DNA of 64,000 nt, from positions 21,206 to 85,205 of the forward strand of contig CAJJAX010000030.1 in the NCBI GenBank assembly GCA_905182155.1, read 5' to 3'. Numbering within the stretch: position 1 is the stretch's first letter; every line of letters begins with the position of its first letter. Of this stretch, positions 32,802-42,388 are shown in pieces. Origin of the DNA: an uncultured Pseudomonadales bacterium (GTDB taxonomy: Bacteria > Pseudomonadota > Gammaproteobacteria > Pseudomonadales > Azotimanducaceae). The position numbers were made by a program, and so were the translations under genes. The notes under the pieces were generated by a model. The model made no database searches. It was not told where the DNA came from and saw only the letters and a list, made by a program, of their open reading frames with translations.

Positions 32802-33104
32802 TTTATTGCCGGATCATCTAACGAAAATCCACAATGCAGCGCGCATTGCGATCTTGAGTGCGTCCTATCGATTTGCTCTTGCCATGCAACGGGGCTTTTG
32901 GCTCGGGTACCGAGGCCAAGGGTGCCAATTTGTCGCAGGACACTGAAGCGCGAGTCTCAGCATCACATCGTTTTGCATTCGGTCTTATGAACTTATGGCA
33001 AACGAGAACCAGGATAATGGTTGCTGTTGGTCTAAATACGTCTCATCACGTCACGGTGATAGGATGACGGCTTAAAAGGCCTCGCTATTCCCGATGGCGC
33101 ACAA

Positions 33105-33158
33105 GCGTTCTTCCTATTACGTGCGTTCTTCCTATTACGTGCTTTCGTCTTATTACTG
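33105..33158. repeat. 18-bp tandem repeat x3
   Basis: Two identical copies of GCGTTCTTCCTATTACGT (33105-33122, 33123-33140) are followed by a diverged third copy (33141-33158). Confidence 0.9.
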
Positions 33159-33206
33159 ATTGCCGTTTTACGCGGCGCTTTGTCTACCGAACGCGTTTAT
33201 TTATTA

Positions 33207-33289
33207 AAAGCTTCTTACTTAAAGCTTCTTATTTAAAGCTATTGGCTAAACGCTCTGCATTAAACGCTCTGCACTAAAAGCGCTGTACT
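33207..33289. repeat. 14-bp degenerate tandem repeat x6
   Basis: Units start at 33207, 33221, 33235, 33248, 33262 and 33276. The first two read AAAGCTTCTTAYTT and later ones AAACGCTCTGCAYT, so the unit changes along the array while keeping the AAA start and the 14-base period (one copy is 13). Confidence 0.85.
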
Positions 33290-33614
33290 AAAACCAAATT
33301 GCCAAAACCGGTTTTTCAAGAGAAGATTTACGTTTAAGTTTGTGGGACCAACGGTCTGATGCCATCACCGAAACGGGGCCGCAAACGATAGCATTGGGGG
33401 GGGTAAAGTCAACCCTCCGAGGATTTCCAGAAAGATTTTATGGTTATAACATCATGTTTTTACTCGCCTATTACCCATTCCGATAACAATGGAGATATTC
33501 TGAAACTTTTAAGCCGGCGTGGGACGCCTAGGTGCTGGTCGCGGATTGGCGCGTCGGGTGTAGGGTTAACATCGTGAGGTTTGCAAAGCGCTTGGAAACT
33601 GGCGGGAAAAACGG

Positions 33615-33623
33615 TGCTATACT
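33615..33623 (+). promoter_or_regulatory. Extended -10 promoter element of mdh
   Basis: TGCTATACT is an extended -10 element about 57 bases before the mdh ATG. A weak -35 (TTGGAA) lies about 20 bases upstream, too far for a standard spacer, which the extended -10 could offset. A short GCGCCC/GGGCGC hairpin follows at 33631-33644 in the leader. Confidence 0.45.
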
Positions 33624-33679
33624 GCCGCCCGCGCCCTCGGGCGCCCATCAAAAAAGTCTGAATCAGGAGTATATGACGC

Positions 33680-34657
33680 ATGAAACCCGCCGTTAAAGTC
33701 GCAGTCACTGGCGCTGCCGGACAAATCAGTTATTCCCTGTTGTTTCGTATCGCATCGGGTCAAATGCTTGGGCCGGATCAGCCCATTATTCTGCAATTGC
33801 TTGAGATTCCCCCGGCCATGGGTGCGCTCAAGGGCGTAGTAATGGAGCTGGAGGATTGTGCCTTTCCGTTGGTTGAGCGCATTGTGCCAACGGATGATCC
33901 CAATGTTGCCTTTGATGGCGTCTGCTATGCGCTATTAGTGGGCTCTAGGCCTCGGGGGCCGGGCATGGAGCGAAAAGATCTTTTGGAAGCCAATGCGCAG
34001 ATATTCTCCGTTCAGGGTAAAGCGTTGGACGCACATGCAGATCCCTCGGTGAAGGTTTTGGTCGTCGGTAATCCGGCCAATACGAACTGTCTGATCGCTC
34101 AAAGAAACGCGCCGAGTCTTGATCCTCGACAATTTACTGCGATGACTCGTTTGGACCACAACCGTGCGAAGACCCAATTGGCTCAGAAAGCGGGTGCCCA
34201 TGTCACGGACATTGAGGGCCTTGCGATCTGGGGCAATCACTCAGCGACCCAATACCCAGATTTGTTTCACGCAACCGTTGTCGGTCGCGCGGCGACGGAG
34301 TTGGTGGATGAAGCCTGGATTTCTGAGACATTCATTCCAACGGTGCAGCAACGAGGGGCGGCCATTATTGAAGCCAGAGGCTTATCGAGCGCTGCCAGCG
34401 CCGCGAATGCGGCCACTGAGCACATGCGGGATTGGGCCCTCGGCAGTCAGGATCAGATCGTCTCTATGGGGATCTATTCAGATGGTAGCTACGACATTGC
34501 GCCAGGACTGATTTACAGTTTTCCCTGCCGCTGTGAGGCGGGTGTTTGGACCATCGTGCAAGGTCTTGAGATCAACGATTTCTCTCGCGCTCGAATGACG
34601 ACGACCGAACAAGAACTGATCGAAGAGCGGGATGCGGTTGCGCATCTGCTGCCTTAG
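33680..34657 (+). CDS. mdh: Malate dehydrogenase (type 2)
   Basis: Converts malate and NAD to oxaloacetate in the TCA cycle. The 325 residues belong to the cytosolic-like type 2 family, not the E. coli type: N-terminal [21 protein letters not shown], then [22 protein letters not shown] (substrate arginines), [18 protein letters not shown] and the catalytic histidine in [12 protein letters not shown]. An AGGAG ribosome site lies 10 bases before the ATG. It is followed by a strong terminator, so it is probably a single-gene transcript. Confidence 0.96.
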   Translation: MKPAVKVAVTGAAGQISYSLLFRIASGQMLGPDQPIILQLLEIPPAMGALKGVVMELEDCAFPLVERIVPTDDPNVAFDGVCYALLVGSRPRGPGMERKDLLEANAQIFSVQGKALDAHADPSVKVLVVGNPANTNCLIAQRNAPSLDPRQFTAMTRLDHNRAKTQLAQKAGAHVTDIEGLAIWGNHSATQYPDLFHATVVGRAATELVDEAWISETFIPTVQQRGAAIIEARGLSSAASAANAATEHMRDWALGSQDQIVSMGIYSDGSYDIAPGLIYSFPCRCEAGVWTIVQGLEINDFSRARMTTTEQELIEERDAVAHLLP

Positions 34658-34675
34658 AGATTGCGTCAATCAGTG

Positions 34676-34710
34676 CGCCCAGACCGGGAGTCGTGGTCTG
34701 GGCGGTTTTT
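34676..34710 (+). terminator. Rho-independent terminator of mdh
   Basis: A perfect 10-base stem CGCCCAGACC/GGTCTGGGCG with a 9-base loop is followed by GTTTTT, 18 bases after the mdh stop codon. The gene on the other side, aroA, converges on it. Confidence 0.92.
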
Positions 34711-34725
34711 GAGTCGGCGAAGGTT

Positions 34726-36015
34726 TTAGCGCTCGCAGATGGATTCGAAGACTTTGAAGTAGTCTGGGAATGTTTTTGAGGTGACCGATGGGTCGTTGAT
34801 CGTAACTTGCGTGCCGCCCAGGGCAACCAACGAAAAGCACATCGCCATTCTGTGATCACCATAAGTCTCAATGCTCGCCGGTAATAAGGTTTTCGGCGGC
34901 GTGATGGTGATGCTGTCCCGGGTTGTGGTAACCGTTGCCCCCACGCGTTGTAGTTCCGTTGCCATCGCGGTCATTCTATCGGTTTCTTTGATGCGCCAGT
35001 TGTAGATGTTTCTAATCGTGGTGGGTCCTTCGGCAAATAGCGCAAGGATTGCGACGGTCATGGCCGCATCTGGAATGTGATTCAAGTCGGCGTCAATCCC
35101 CCGAAGCTCACCGCTCGATTGCACTCGGATCGACGCGTCCTGACAGTCAACCTTTGCGCCCATGGCCCTCACAACCTCAGCAAAGGCAACGTCCCCTTGG
35201 AGTGAGGTTCGGCCAACGCCGTGAACGGTCACATCGCCACAAATGGCGGCGGCCGCAAGAAAGTAGCTTGCGGTACTGGCATCACCCTCAACCATAAAGT
35301 GACCCGGGCTTTGATATCGCTGATTGCCCGAAAGGTAGAAGCGCTGATAATCGGTATGGCTGGCCTGGACGCCGAAAGCAGACATCATGGCGAGGGTCAT
35401 ATCGATGTAAGGTTTGGAAACCAGCTCGCCGTCAATATCGATGGTGCTGGGCAACGTGCCCATCGGGAGACTCAGTAGCAGGGCCGTAAGGTATTGGCTC
35501 GAGAGGCGGCCGTCTAGGGTCAGCGCGCCGCCTTTAAGATTGCCACCGCGAAGTTGCAGGGGCGGATAACCGGGTACGCCAAGGTAAACACTCGAGACAT
35601 TCAATGCTTGTAAGGCATCCGTGAGCGGACCGATGGGCCGCTCGCGCATGTAGTGATCGCCATCGATAACAAAGTCCCCCGGGGTCAGAGCCAGCATTGC
35701 GGTCAAAGGCCTCAGCACGGTGCCGGCATTGCCAAGATGAAGCGCACGGGTTTCGCTGTCTGCTGGGAAGGGGCCGGCCTTGCCGAGAACCTGGCACTGC
35801 CGCTGGTCGCGATCGATATCAACCCGGACGCCCAGTTGGGTCAAGGCATCCAACATTCTCTGAGTATCGTCGCTGAAGAGGATATTGGTGACCAGCGTTT
35901 CGCCCTGGGCCACTGCGGCCAGCAGTAATGCCCGGTTGGTCATGCTCTTTGATCCCGGTAGGGTCACGGATCCATTAACCCGTTGAATGGGCGTGAGCGT
36001 CAGGGCATCAGTCAT
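34726..36015 (-). CDS. aroA: EPSP synthase (3-phosphoshikimate 1-carboxyvinyltransferase)
   Basis: Sixth step of the shikimate pathway and the target of glyphosate. About 429 residues. Motifs: LPGSKSMTNRALLLAA (phosphate and glyphosate site), HLGNAGTVLRPLTA, SSQYLTALLLSLP, EGDASTASYFLAAAAICG and TYGDHRMAMCFSLVAL. The glycine in GNAGT is the glyphosate-sensitive form. I start at the ATG at 36013-36015; the frame continues five codons further but then lies deeper inside syd. It overlaps syd by eight bases. Confidence 0.94.
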   Translation of the reverse strand: MTDALTLTPIQRVNGSVTLPGSKSMTNRALLLAAVAQGETLVTNILFSDDTQRMLDALTQLGVRVDIDRDQRQCQVLGKAGPFPADSETRALHLGNAGTVLRPLTAMLALTPGDFVIDGDHYMRERPIGPLTDALQALNVSSVYLGVPGYPPLQLRGGNLKGGALTLDGRLSSQYLTALLLSLPMGTLPSTIDIDGELVSKPYIDMTLAMMSAFGVQASHTDYQRFYLSGNQRYQSPGHFMVEGDASTASYFLAAAAICGDVTVHGVGRTSLQGDVAFAEVVRAMGAKVDCQDASIRVQSSGELRGIDADLNHIPDAAMTVAILALFAEGPTTIRNIYNWRIKETDRMTAMATELQRVGATVTTTRDSITITPPKTLLPASIETYGDHRMAMCFSLVALGGTQVTINDPSVTSKTFPDYFKVFESICER

Positions 36016-36586
36016 GGTGGGGCATCTCAATGGGGTTCAATGGCGCAGGTTGCAGATTAAGCAGGCTAAGAAACTGAGTCAATGAAGGCGCTAAGACCTC
36101 GCCGTCACCCATGCCCGGCGTTTCTAAAAGAATCTGACCGGTGCGGTTGTCGAGGCTGATGATCTTTTCGCTACCATCTTCAACCGTTGCAAAAAATAAG
36201 GTCAGCGCAGCGCCCGCATTTTTCTGCATTAAATAGTGTCCAATTAAATTGCCGATCAACCGTTCAAAATCATCTGGATTCCAGATTTGGATTAAAGAGA
36301 TCGGCAATCCATCCAGCATGCAGGGCAAGGCGCCAGACCAAAGGCTCAAGTAGAAGGCTTTCAGATCGGGATGAACGGGTTGTTCAATTGCGGTTTCAAA
36401 TCCCGTAAAGCTCATTTTCGGGATTTGTGCCCTCGGGTACCAATAACTGTGATTTAAATCTCTCAGCACTTCACAGGGTGACTGCCAGTCATCCAGGTCG
36501 GTCTTAAAGGTTGGGTTCGCAAAACCCGTTAAGGGTGCCCTAATCAGTGCCATGAGGTCTTGGTCAATCAAGTGAGGCCGCATCAA
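36008..36586 (-). CDS. syd: SecY-interacting protein Syd
   Basis: Cytoplasmic protein that binds SecY and helps check translocon assembly. The 192 residues match Syd in length and in the conserved core: YWYPRAQIPKMSFTGFETAI, QPVHPDLKAFYLSLWSGALP, LIQIWNPDDFERLIGNLIGH, LMQKNAGAALTLFFATVEDG and SLTQFLSLLNLQPA. E. coli Syd has the same order (QPTIHTFY, LQTWSEDDF, NLIGHLVTQK, TLFIAT). It is coupled to aroA by overlap; no functional link is known. The 78 bases upstream hold no recognised feature. Confidence 0.86.
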   Translation of the reverse strand: MMRPHLIDQDLMALIRAPLTGFANPTFKTDLDDWQSPCEVLRDLNHSYWYPRAQIPKMSFTGFETAIEQPVHPDLKAFYLSLWSGALPCMLDGLPISLIQIWNPDDFERLIGNLIGHYLMQKNAGAALTLFFATVEDGSEKIISLDNRTGQILLETPGMGDGEVLAPSLTQFLSLLNLQPAPLNPIEMPHHD

Positions 36587-36664
36587 GTTTTGTCGGGAGT
36601 CCTATGATAACAGGCCAGCGTGGTTTTTTCGGACCCGATCACTCGATTGGGCCGCACGCGCCGT

Positions 36665-37078
36665 TTACAGAGGCTTAACAATGACGAGGATGAGGATCGG
36701 TGTTAGCAGCAACAATGCCCCTTCGTTATACAGCCGAAAGAAGAGTGAGCTCCGAATGATTTGTCCCCGCTTAAGCTGCGCCGCATACCGGAAGGATTGC
36801 CATTGATACCCGCACAGGCCGGCAACGAAGGCTAATTTCCAATAGAGCCATTGCCCTGAAAACCCATAATGCAGCCAAAGCACAAACCCTGGGATGAGCG
36901 CAAGGATCATCATCACCGTTGAAAATCGAACGAGCTTATCAGCCATGATGATTAGTCGTCGCGTGTCTTCGCCAGCGGTCTGACCCTCTGCCGCATGGAC
37001 TAAAATTCGAGGTAGGTAAAAAACCCCAGCCATCCAAGCCATGACAAATAAGACGTGTATCACTTTGATCCATAGCAT
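36665..37078 (-). CDS. hemJ: Protoporphyrinogen IX oxidase HemJ family membrane protein
   Basis: Oxidises protoporphyrinogen IX in haem synthesis in the inner membrane. The 137 residues have four membrane helices and the family motif at the start: MLWIKVIHVLFVMAWMAGVF with YLPRILVHAAEG, whose histidines are likely haem ligands. Related CopD-like proteins have a similar fold, but the start and length fit HemJ (UPF0093). Confidence 0.85.
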   Translation of the reverse strand: MLWIKVIHVLFVMAWMAGVFYLPRILVHAAEGQTAGEDTRRLIIMADKLVRFSTVMMILALIPGFVLWLHYGFSGQWLYWKLAFVAGLCGYQWQSFRYAAQLKRGQIIRSSLFFRLYNEGALLLLTPILILVIVKPL

Positions 37079-37090
37079 GCGCGAACCCTC

Positions 37091-37873
37091 TTAAACAATT
37101 CCCACGGCGCCGCCATCGACGCGAATATTTTGTCCGTGAATAAAGCTGGCACGGGCTGACGCTAAAAATACCACAACATCCGCGACCTCTTCTCGGGTCG
37201 CAATGCGGCCTAATGGGTTTTCAAAAAAAGCCTCTGTGATTTTTGCCTCAGCCGCATCAAAAGTCTCTCCCCAGCCTTTTTTTTGCGCAATCGAAGTATA
37301 CGACGCTTCGACTTCAGGGGTTCGGATGAGTCCCGGCGACACGAGGTTGACCGTCAGGTGCTTGCTCGGTACGGCTTTTGCGAGCCCTGCCGTAAGCGTT
37401 GCCAAAGCGCCTTTGGCCGCATAATAGTGCGGCATGGCCTTATTAGGGCGGGTCGAGCCAATGGTTCCGAGATTAATAATCCGGCCTTGGCTGGACGCGC
37501 CGAGCATGGGTAATAAGCCTTGGGTGATGCGACTCACCGACAACACATTGTGTTCGTAAAGGTCTCGCCAATCATCGGCGCTCGTCGTGGTCCAGGTGCC
37601 TTGGCCCGCGGTGCCATAGTTGTTCACTAGAACGTCCAACTGCTCGGTTTGCTCTAAGATTTGCGCAATAACGGCTTGGCAGCCCTCATCAGTCCAGAGT
37701 TTGCCCGACACGGCGAACGGAAATTCAGCCCGTAGCGGTAATAGCGCCGCCTCATCTGGAGCGTGTACAATCACGCGCGCGCCTTCAGCCTTGAAGTGAT
37801 TGGCAATAATACGGCCGGTGCCGCGATGACTGCCGCTGACGAAAACAGTTCGATCGGTGAGTTCGAGTTCCAT
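37091..37873 (-). CDS. Short-chain dehydrogenase/reductase
   Basis: NAD(P)-dependent oxidoreductase of the classical SDR family; substrate unknown. The 260 residues have the cofactor motif GSHRGTGRIIANHF near residue 14, NNYG (NNAG variant) near 88, the catalytic Ser-Tyr-Lys in LGTIGSTRPNKAMPHYYAAKG and the C-terminal VDGGAVGIV. The full Rossmann fold fits 3-oxoacyl reductase-like enzymes, but the NNYG variant and flanks give no substrate. It lies 12 bases before hemJ on the same strand. Confidence 0.88.
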   Translation of the reverse strand: MELELTDRTVFVSGSHRGTGRIIANHFKAEGARVIVHAPDEAALLPLRAEFPFAVSGKLWTDEGCQAVIAQILEQTEQLDVLVNNYGTAGQGTWTTTSADDWRDLYEHNVLSVSRITQGLLPMLGASSQGRIINLGTIGSTRPNKAMPHYYAAKGALATLTAGLAKAVPSKHLTVNLVSPGLIRTPEVEASYTSIAQKKGWGETFDAAEAKITEAFFENPLGRIATREEVADVVVFLASARASFIHGQNIRVDGGAVGIV

Positions 37874-37919
37874 ATTTTTTTTGAGTTAAATTTTGAACCC
37901 AGTGTAACGGAAAACGGAT

Positions 37920-38675
37920 ATGGATTTACCTACCCTTGGCCTCTTTCTCTTGATCGTCGCCTTTGCCGCGGTAACCCAAACGATTACGGGTTTTGCCATG
38001 GGACTCATCATTGTGGCCGTCACAGCGGCCTTGGGCATCTTGTCGATTCTTGAGGTCACAGCCATTATTTCGATCATCTCGATGGTGAATACCCTGCTGG
38101 TTCTTCGGCAATCACGCAAAGGCATTAACCTTCGGTTGCTTGGGTTGATCTCGCTTGGGTTATTGCCCAGTTTGGTCTTAGGGTTTCTCTTTTTGGATCG
38201 GTTTGGCGAAACCTATGATCACTTTTTGAAAACCGGGTTGGGTTTGATGGTGATGTCAGCTGGAATTCTGATGATGCTCAAGCCCGCGCAATGGCCGAGG
38301 CCGTCATCGAGTCATTCCGCGGTGTTCGTCGGGTTTTTGGGCGGTTTTTTTGGTGGTCTATACAGTGCGGCCGGCGCCCCGATTGCCTACTTTCTGTATC
38401 GCCAACCTGATTCCGTGGCAACGATCCGATTGACTTTATTAGCCGTTTTTTTTCTCTCAACCTTCAGTCGAGCGATGATGGGGGTGGTTTATGGTCATTT
38501 CACAGAAGCGGTCCTGATCAAGACGGTGCTGGCATTGCCTTTGGTCATTCTTATCAGTATCGGGTTGCAGAGAAATTTTGAACGGATCCCGGATCAATTC
38601 GTGCGCCGGTTGGTGTTTATTGTTCTGCAAGCGATGGGCGCCTGGTTGATTATTCAGTCCTTGTTCTTTGCATGA
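37920..38675 (+). CDS. TauE/SafE-family sulfite/organosulfonate exporter-like permease
   Basis: Inner-membrane permease with about eight hydrophobic segments over 251 residues. The two internal repeats each start with a family motif: FAAVTQTITGFAMGLIIVAV in the first half and VGFLGGFFGGLYSAAGAPIA in the second. Members export sulfite, sulfoacetate or other small anions, but most are uncharacterised, and neighbours give no clue to the substrate. It diverges from the SDR gene and its end overlaps the next, converging gene by 26 bases. Confidence 0.85.
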   Translation: MDLPTLGLFLLIVAFAAVTQTITGFAMGLIIVAVTAALGILSILEVTAIISIISMVNTLLVLRQSRKGINLRLLGLISLGLLPSLVLGFLFLDRFGETYDHFLKTGLGLMVMSAGILMMLKPAQWPRPSSSHSAVFVGFLGGFFGGLYSAAGAPIAYFLYRQPDSVATIRLTLLAVFFLSTFSRAMMGVVYGHFTEAVLIKTVLALPLVILISIGLQRNFERIPDQFVRRLVFIVLQAMGAWLIIQSLFFA

Positions 38676-39150
38676 TGCAGACGCTTTGGGCCTGACCAAA
38701 CTTCTCACCGATGTCGCTCAGTTCGCCGACGACCTGGAACCCAAGCTGCTGATGGAGTTTAACGCTCGCGGGGTTCGGTAGCGTCACGATCGCAATGGCT
38801 TGATTAACCGGCGTTGCATCCAGGGCTAAAAACAATTTCCGATAGAGCGCGGTTCCAAGACCTTTGCCCAGTGCACTGCGTGCAATGTAAATGCTGGTCT
38901 CAACGGTATTCAGATAGCCTGCTTTGGGTCTGAACGGTTGGCTTGCGGTGAAACCCAATAGGTCTGCATTCTTGAGGGCAACCCACAACTGGGCCCGCCC
39001 GCCCTCGCAGAACTGTTTGAACCACTCGGTCTTATCCGGTAAAGAAATGGGTTCGAGATCGAATGTGGCGGCAGAATTTAGAATATAATCGTTGTAGAGC
39101 GCATTGATTGCTCTCAGATCCTTTAACATCGCAGGTCGAAAAACCGTCAT
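38650..39150 (-). CDS. GNAT-family N-acetyltransferase
   Basis: Acetyl-CoA-dependent acetyltransferase, cytoplasmic, 166 residues, similar to the phosphinothricin acetyltransferase type (MTVFRPAMLKDLRAINALYN, then TVETSIYIARSALGKGLGTA with the pyrophosphate-binding GKGLGTALY, and VTLPNPASVKLHQQLGFQVV). The real substrate is unknown. It overlaps the TauE gene end and diverges from the acyltransferase gene by a short gap. Confidence 0.85.
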   Translation of the reverse strand: MTVFRPAMLKDLRAINALYNDYILNSAATFDLEPISLPDKTEWFKQFCEGGRAQLWVALKNADLLGFTASQPFRPKAGYLNTVETSIYIARSALGKGLGTALYRKLFLALDATPVNQAIAIVTLPNPASVKLHQQLGFQVVGELSDIGEKFGQAQSVCIMQRTRTE

Positions 39151-39200
39151 GAGCTGGTACAGTCAGAAGTTGGCCTGTGAACATAACTGAGTCTAGAACC

Positions 39201-40337
39201 ATGATGCAAGGTGCATCCTCGGAAAATCTTCCCTATAGCGACCCTGAAGTCTCAGCGGTCCTGAAGGGTTTGATAACGGATAAAACGCTTCAGGACTTGG
39301 TTGGTGCGTGGACCCATCCAACCCTGATGGCGTTGTTGCCCCCTGTGGTTAGAGCGCTTGTGCGTCGGAGCCTACGCAAGCGGCTGGCAATGGTGCACTC
39401 AATCGCTGGTTTTCAAGCAGTGGTTCGGGACTACGTTGAGCAATTGGTGGCCTCGACCCTTGATGAGCTGACGATTTCCGGCTTGGATGACCTAGACCCG
39501 AGCCAAGGTTATTTGTTTCTCAGTAATCATCGCGATATTGCGTGTGATTCGATGTTTTTAAATCTACTGCGGCATCGGGCGCAGTTGAAAACAGTTTTTA
39601 TCGCCGTGGGTGATAATCTCATTCAGCAGCGCTTTGCGACCGACTTGATGCGGTTGAATAAAAGTTTTTTTATCAATCGCACGGGTGAAAACCCTCGGTC
39701 GGTGTACAAGGACCTCGTGATGAGTTCGACGTTTATTCAGTCGCGAATCGATCAAGGCGACTCGATCTGGTTGGCTCAGAGTGAGGGGCGCGCGAAGAAT
39801 GCCATCGATGAAACGGATGCGTCGGTGCTCAAGATGTTGCAACTGAGCGATCGGAAAATGCCCCTCGCCGATAAAATCCGAGCGCTCAATATTGTCCCGA
39901 TGTGCCTATCGTATGAATTCGACCCACTCGATGTTGAAAAGGCTCGGGAACTCAGGGCGATCGAGGAGACCGGGTCCTACCAAAAAGCGCCGGGTGAAGA
40001 TCTCAAGAATATGGCCATAGGCATGAGTGGATATAAAGGGCGGGTTCAATTGAGCCTGGGGCAGCCGCTGCTTGACGAATTTGAAGATCTTGCCGCTGTT
40101 GCGGCTGAGGTAGATCGCCAAATTCTTGCCGGAACCCAGTTGTTCCCGATCAACCATTGGGCCGTATCGGTCCTGCATCCTGGTTTCTCGCATCCATTGC
40201 ATGAAAACGTTGCAGACTTGGAGCAGATCGCCTATTTCAAGCAAAGGCTCAGCCGGTGTGAGGCCGAGGCTCAGCCGTTTTGGTTATCGATCTATGCGAA
40301 TCCCGCCCTGCGCGTCTTCAATACGAATAGCCCATAA
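39201..40337 (+). CDS. PlsC-type glycerolipid acyltransferase
   Basis: Probable acyltransferase acting on a glycerolipid at the membrane face. The catalytic NHxxxxD motif is in FLSNHRDIACDSMFL; a second site with phosphate-binding residues is in FFINRTGENPRSVYKDL and LAQSEGRAKN, as in 1-acylglycerol-3-phosphate acyltransferases. At about 380 residues it is longer than PlsC (about 245), with an N-terminal helical extension and a C-terminal region beyond the catalytic domain. A GTG eight codons upstream (39177) is an alternative start. The end overlaps the converging srkA gene by 20 bases. Confidence 0.83.
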   Translation: MMQGASSENLPYSDPEVSAVLKGLITDKTLQDLVGAWTHPTLMALLPPVVRALVRRSLRKRLAMVHSIAGFQAVVRDYVEQLVASTLDELTISGLDDLDPSQGYLFLSNHRDIACDSMFLNLLRHRAQLKTVFIAVGDNLIQQRFATDLMRLNKSFFINRTGENPRSVYKDLVMSSTFIQSRIDQGDSIWLAQSEGRAKNAIDETDASVLKMLQLSDRKMPLADKIRALNIVPMCLSYEFDPLDVEKARELRAIEETGSYQKAPGEDLKNMAIGMSGYKGRVQLSLGQPLLDEFEDLAAVAAEVDRQILAGTQLFPINHWAVSVLHPGFSHPLHENVADLEQIAYFKQRLSRCEAEAQPFWLSIYANPALRVFNTNSP

Positions 40338-41301
40338 GGTTTAACGGTTCCTCAACCAATGCGCCGCATTGTTCCCGCAGTTCTAGGATGTGGTTAGACC
40401 AATAGCGCTCCGTATCAAAAAATGGGAAGGCGCGTTGAAAGGCCGGTTCCGCCCAGCGACGGGCAATCCAGGCAGATTGATGCATGAGCCGAAGGGTTCT
40501 GAGGGATTCAATGAGTCGTAACTCCCTAAAATCAAAGTCTCTGAAATCCTGATAACCCTTCAAGATGGCTTTGAGCTGACCCAGCTGGGTTTGTCGGTCG
40601 CCGGATAGCAGCATCCACAGATCTTGAATTGCGGGTCCGCCTCGGGCGTCGTCGAAGTCAACGAAGTGTGGTGTGTCCTCTCGCCAAAGGACGTTTCCCA
40701 TATGACAATCACCGTGTAGTCTGAGTCGCTTATAAGCCCCTTCTGTAAACTGGTGAACCACTAACCTGAGCACCTCTGCGCTGACCGACTCATAGGCGGG
40801 CCTTAATCCTTCCGGTAGAAATTGCAGTTCAAGCAGGGTGGCTCGCGCGTCATGACCAAACTCCTGGGTTGAGAGATCCGGCCGGAACTGAAAATTTTCT
40901 GAGGCGCCGACATTGTGAATCATCGCGATGTGGCGGCCGAGGGATTCTAAACAATCCAGATTATCGACCGCAGGCGCACGACCACCGCGCTTTTTAAATA
41001 AGGCGAACCGGTATTCCTTGAACTCAAACAGCGATTGGCCATCTCGGTAAATGGGTGGGACCACCGATAAATCGTTATCCGCAAGCGCTGTTGCGAATTG
41101 ATGTTCTTCGATGATCATATCGGTTGACCATCGGTTTGACCGGTAGAACTTCGCTATAACCGGCTCAGCAGATTCAATGCCAATCTGAAACACTCGATTT
41201 TCGTAACTGTTGAGCTCAAGAATTCGGGCATCCGTTTGATACCCGAGATCGTCAATCGCATCGAGAATTAAATCTGGCGACAGTCGTTTAAAATCATCCA
41301 T
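40318..41301 (-). CDS. srkA: Stress response kinase SrkA (YihE)
   Basis: Serine/threonine protein kinase of the choline-kinase-like fold that protects against envelope and oxidative stress. The 327 residues match E. coli YihE: SYENRVFQIGIES, the lysine in PVIAKFYRSNRWSTDMIIEEH, catalytic RLRLHGDCHMGNVLWR (HGDxHxxN) and VDFDDARGGPAIQDLW (metal-binding DFD). The start overlaps the modC end by eight bases. Confidence 0.93.
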   Translation of the reverse strand: MDDFKRLSPDLILDAIDDLGYQTDARILELNSYENRVFQIGIESAEPVIAKFYRSNRWSTDMIIEEHQFATALADNDLSVVPPIYRDGQSLFEFKEYRFALFKKRGGRAPAVDNLDCLESLGRHIAMIHNVGASENFQFRPDLSTQEFGHDARATLLELQFLPEGLRPAYESVSAEVLRLVVHQFTEGAYKRLRLHGDCHMGNVLWREDTPHFVDFDDARGGPAIQDLWMLLSGDRQTQLGQLKAILKGYQDFRDFDFRELRLIESLRTLRLMHQSAWIARRWAEPAFQRAFPFFDTERYWSNHILELREQCGALVEEPLNLMGYSY

Positions 41302-42388
41302 CCTGGGGTCCTGGGCTGTTCAGCGCCGTGGCTTTGATTTGAGCAAAGATGGGCTGACCCACTTTGAGTTCGAGTAAGCGTTTTGATCTGCCAGTAATCC
41401 GTGCGTTGAAAAACTGACCCTCGCAGGCCAGCAAGATCAAAGCGACCCCTTCATGATCTTTGATGTGAGCGACCCGACAAGCCAAGGTGTTGAGAATGCT
41501 CGACCGGGCAACCGGTTCTGCGACCAGGCTGACATCGAGCATCCTGATCAAAAGTCGAACGTCGGCACCCGGTTTAGCGGTGATCATGGGCACTAAAATG
41601 GATTGATCGCCCAGTGTTAATTCGGTCAGGCGTTCCTGCGGTAGATGTCCTAACACTTTCGTCATAAGGATGGCGCTGGCCAAACGTTGTTCTTGGGTGA
41701 TGAAGTCAATGTCCGTGGTTAACGCCGCTAAGGGCTCGGACCGGATGATTTGACCGTGTTCGATCATCTGGACATGATCCGCTAATTGAATCACCTCATC
41801 CCATTGATGACTGACGTAGACCATGGGGAGCTGCAGTTCGGATTTGATTTGATTCAAGGCAATCAGAATTTCGGTGCGAGCCGCCCAATCTAGCGCGGCG
41901 AGGGGTTCATCCATGAGCAGCAGTCGGGGTGCATTGATCAATGCTCGTGCTAGCGCCGCTCGTTGCGCCTCGCCACCAGACAGCGCTTGAGGGTAACGCG
42001 TCAAGAGCGACCCTAGGCCGAAAATTGTAACGACATCATCGAAGCTCAGTTTTGGACCATCGTGTTGACGCTTTTGCGCATAGGTTAAATTCTCTGCAAC
42101 CGTTATGTGCGGGAAGAGTTGTTGGTGTTGGAAGACGAGGCCGACCCCGCGTTTATCTGGCGCCAAGTGGAACTGCTCAGACTCCCAAACACCGTGTTTG
42201 GAATTGATCACGCTGCCCAGGGTGTGACGCTTTGGAATGAGGCCAGCCAATACCTTCAAGAGCGTGGTTTTGCCAGCGCCGGACGGACCGAAAAGCGCGG
42301 TAACGCCGCGCTCCTCGAGCTCGAAGGCGGTGTCGAGCAACGGTTTCGATCCTTGTTTTACGGCTAAAACCGCCGTTAGAAAGCTCAT
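41294..42388 (-). CDS. modC: Molybdate ABC transporter ATP-binding protein ModC
   Basis: Energises molybdate uptake. Walker A GPSGAGKTT (about 34-42), signature LSGGEAQRAALARAL, Walker B LLLMDEPLAALD and the switch histidine in YVSHQWDEV. The C-terminal 65 residues form the Mop/TOBE molybdate-binding domain (RSILNTLACRVAHIKDHEG). I start at the ATG at 42386-42388, overlapping the modB stop by four bases; a longer frame reading into modB is unlikely. Confidence 0.94.
   Translation of the reverse strand: MSFLTAVLAVKQGSKPLLDTAFELEERGVTALFGPSGAGKTTLLKVLAGLIPKRHTLGSVINSKHGVWESEQFHLAPDKRGVGLVFQHQQLFPHITVAENLTYAQKRQHDGPKLSFDDVVTIFGLGSLLTRYPQALSGGEAQRAALARALINAPRLLLMDEPLAALDWAARTEILIALNQIKSELQLPMVYVSHQWDEVIQLADHVQMIEHGQIIRSEPLAALTTDIDFITQEQRLASAILMTKVLGHLPQERLTELTLGDQSILVPMITAKPGADVRLLIRMLDVSLVAEPVARSSILNTLACRVAHIKDHEGVALILLACEGQFFNARITGRSKRLLELKVGQPIFAQIKATALNSPGPQDG

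Larger units (their letters stand above)
32802..33679. other. 880-bp spacer between gltB and mdh
   Basis: The two genes diverge, so promoters for both are expected here. I found no protein-coding gene: the longest open frames have no family resemblance. The spacer contains two tandem repeat tracts (33105-33158 and 33207-33289) and, near its right end, a probable mdh promoter. The stretch 33300-33600 shows nothing else recognisable apart from a run of nine G at 33396-33404. Confidence 0.6.

Noticed and set aside
32858..33067. Open reading frame of 69 codons in the gltB-mdh spacer
   Set aside because: No family resemblance, no ribosome site, and composition unlike neighbouring genes; treated as chance.
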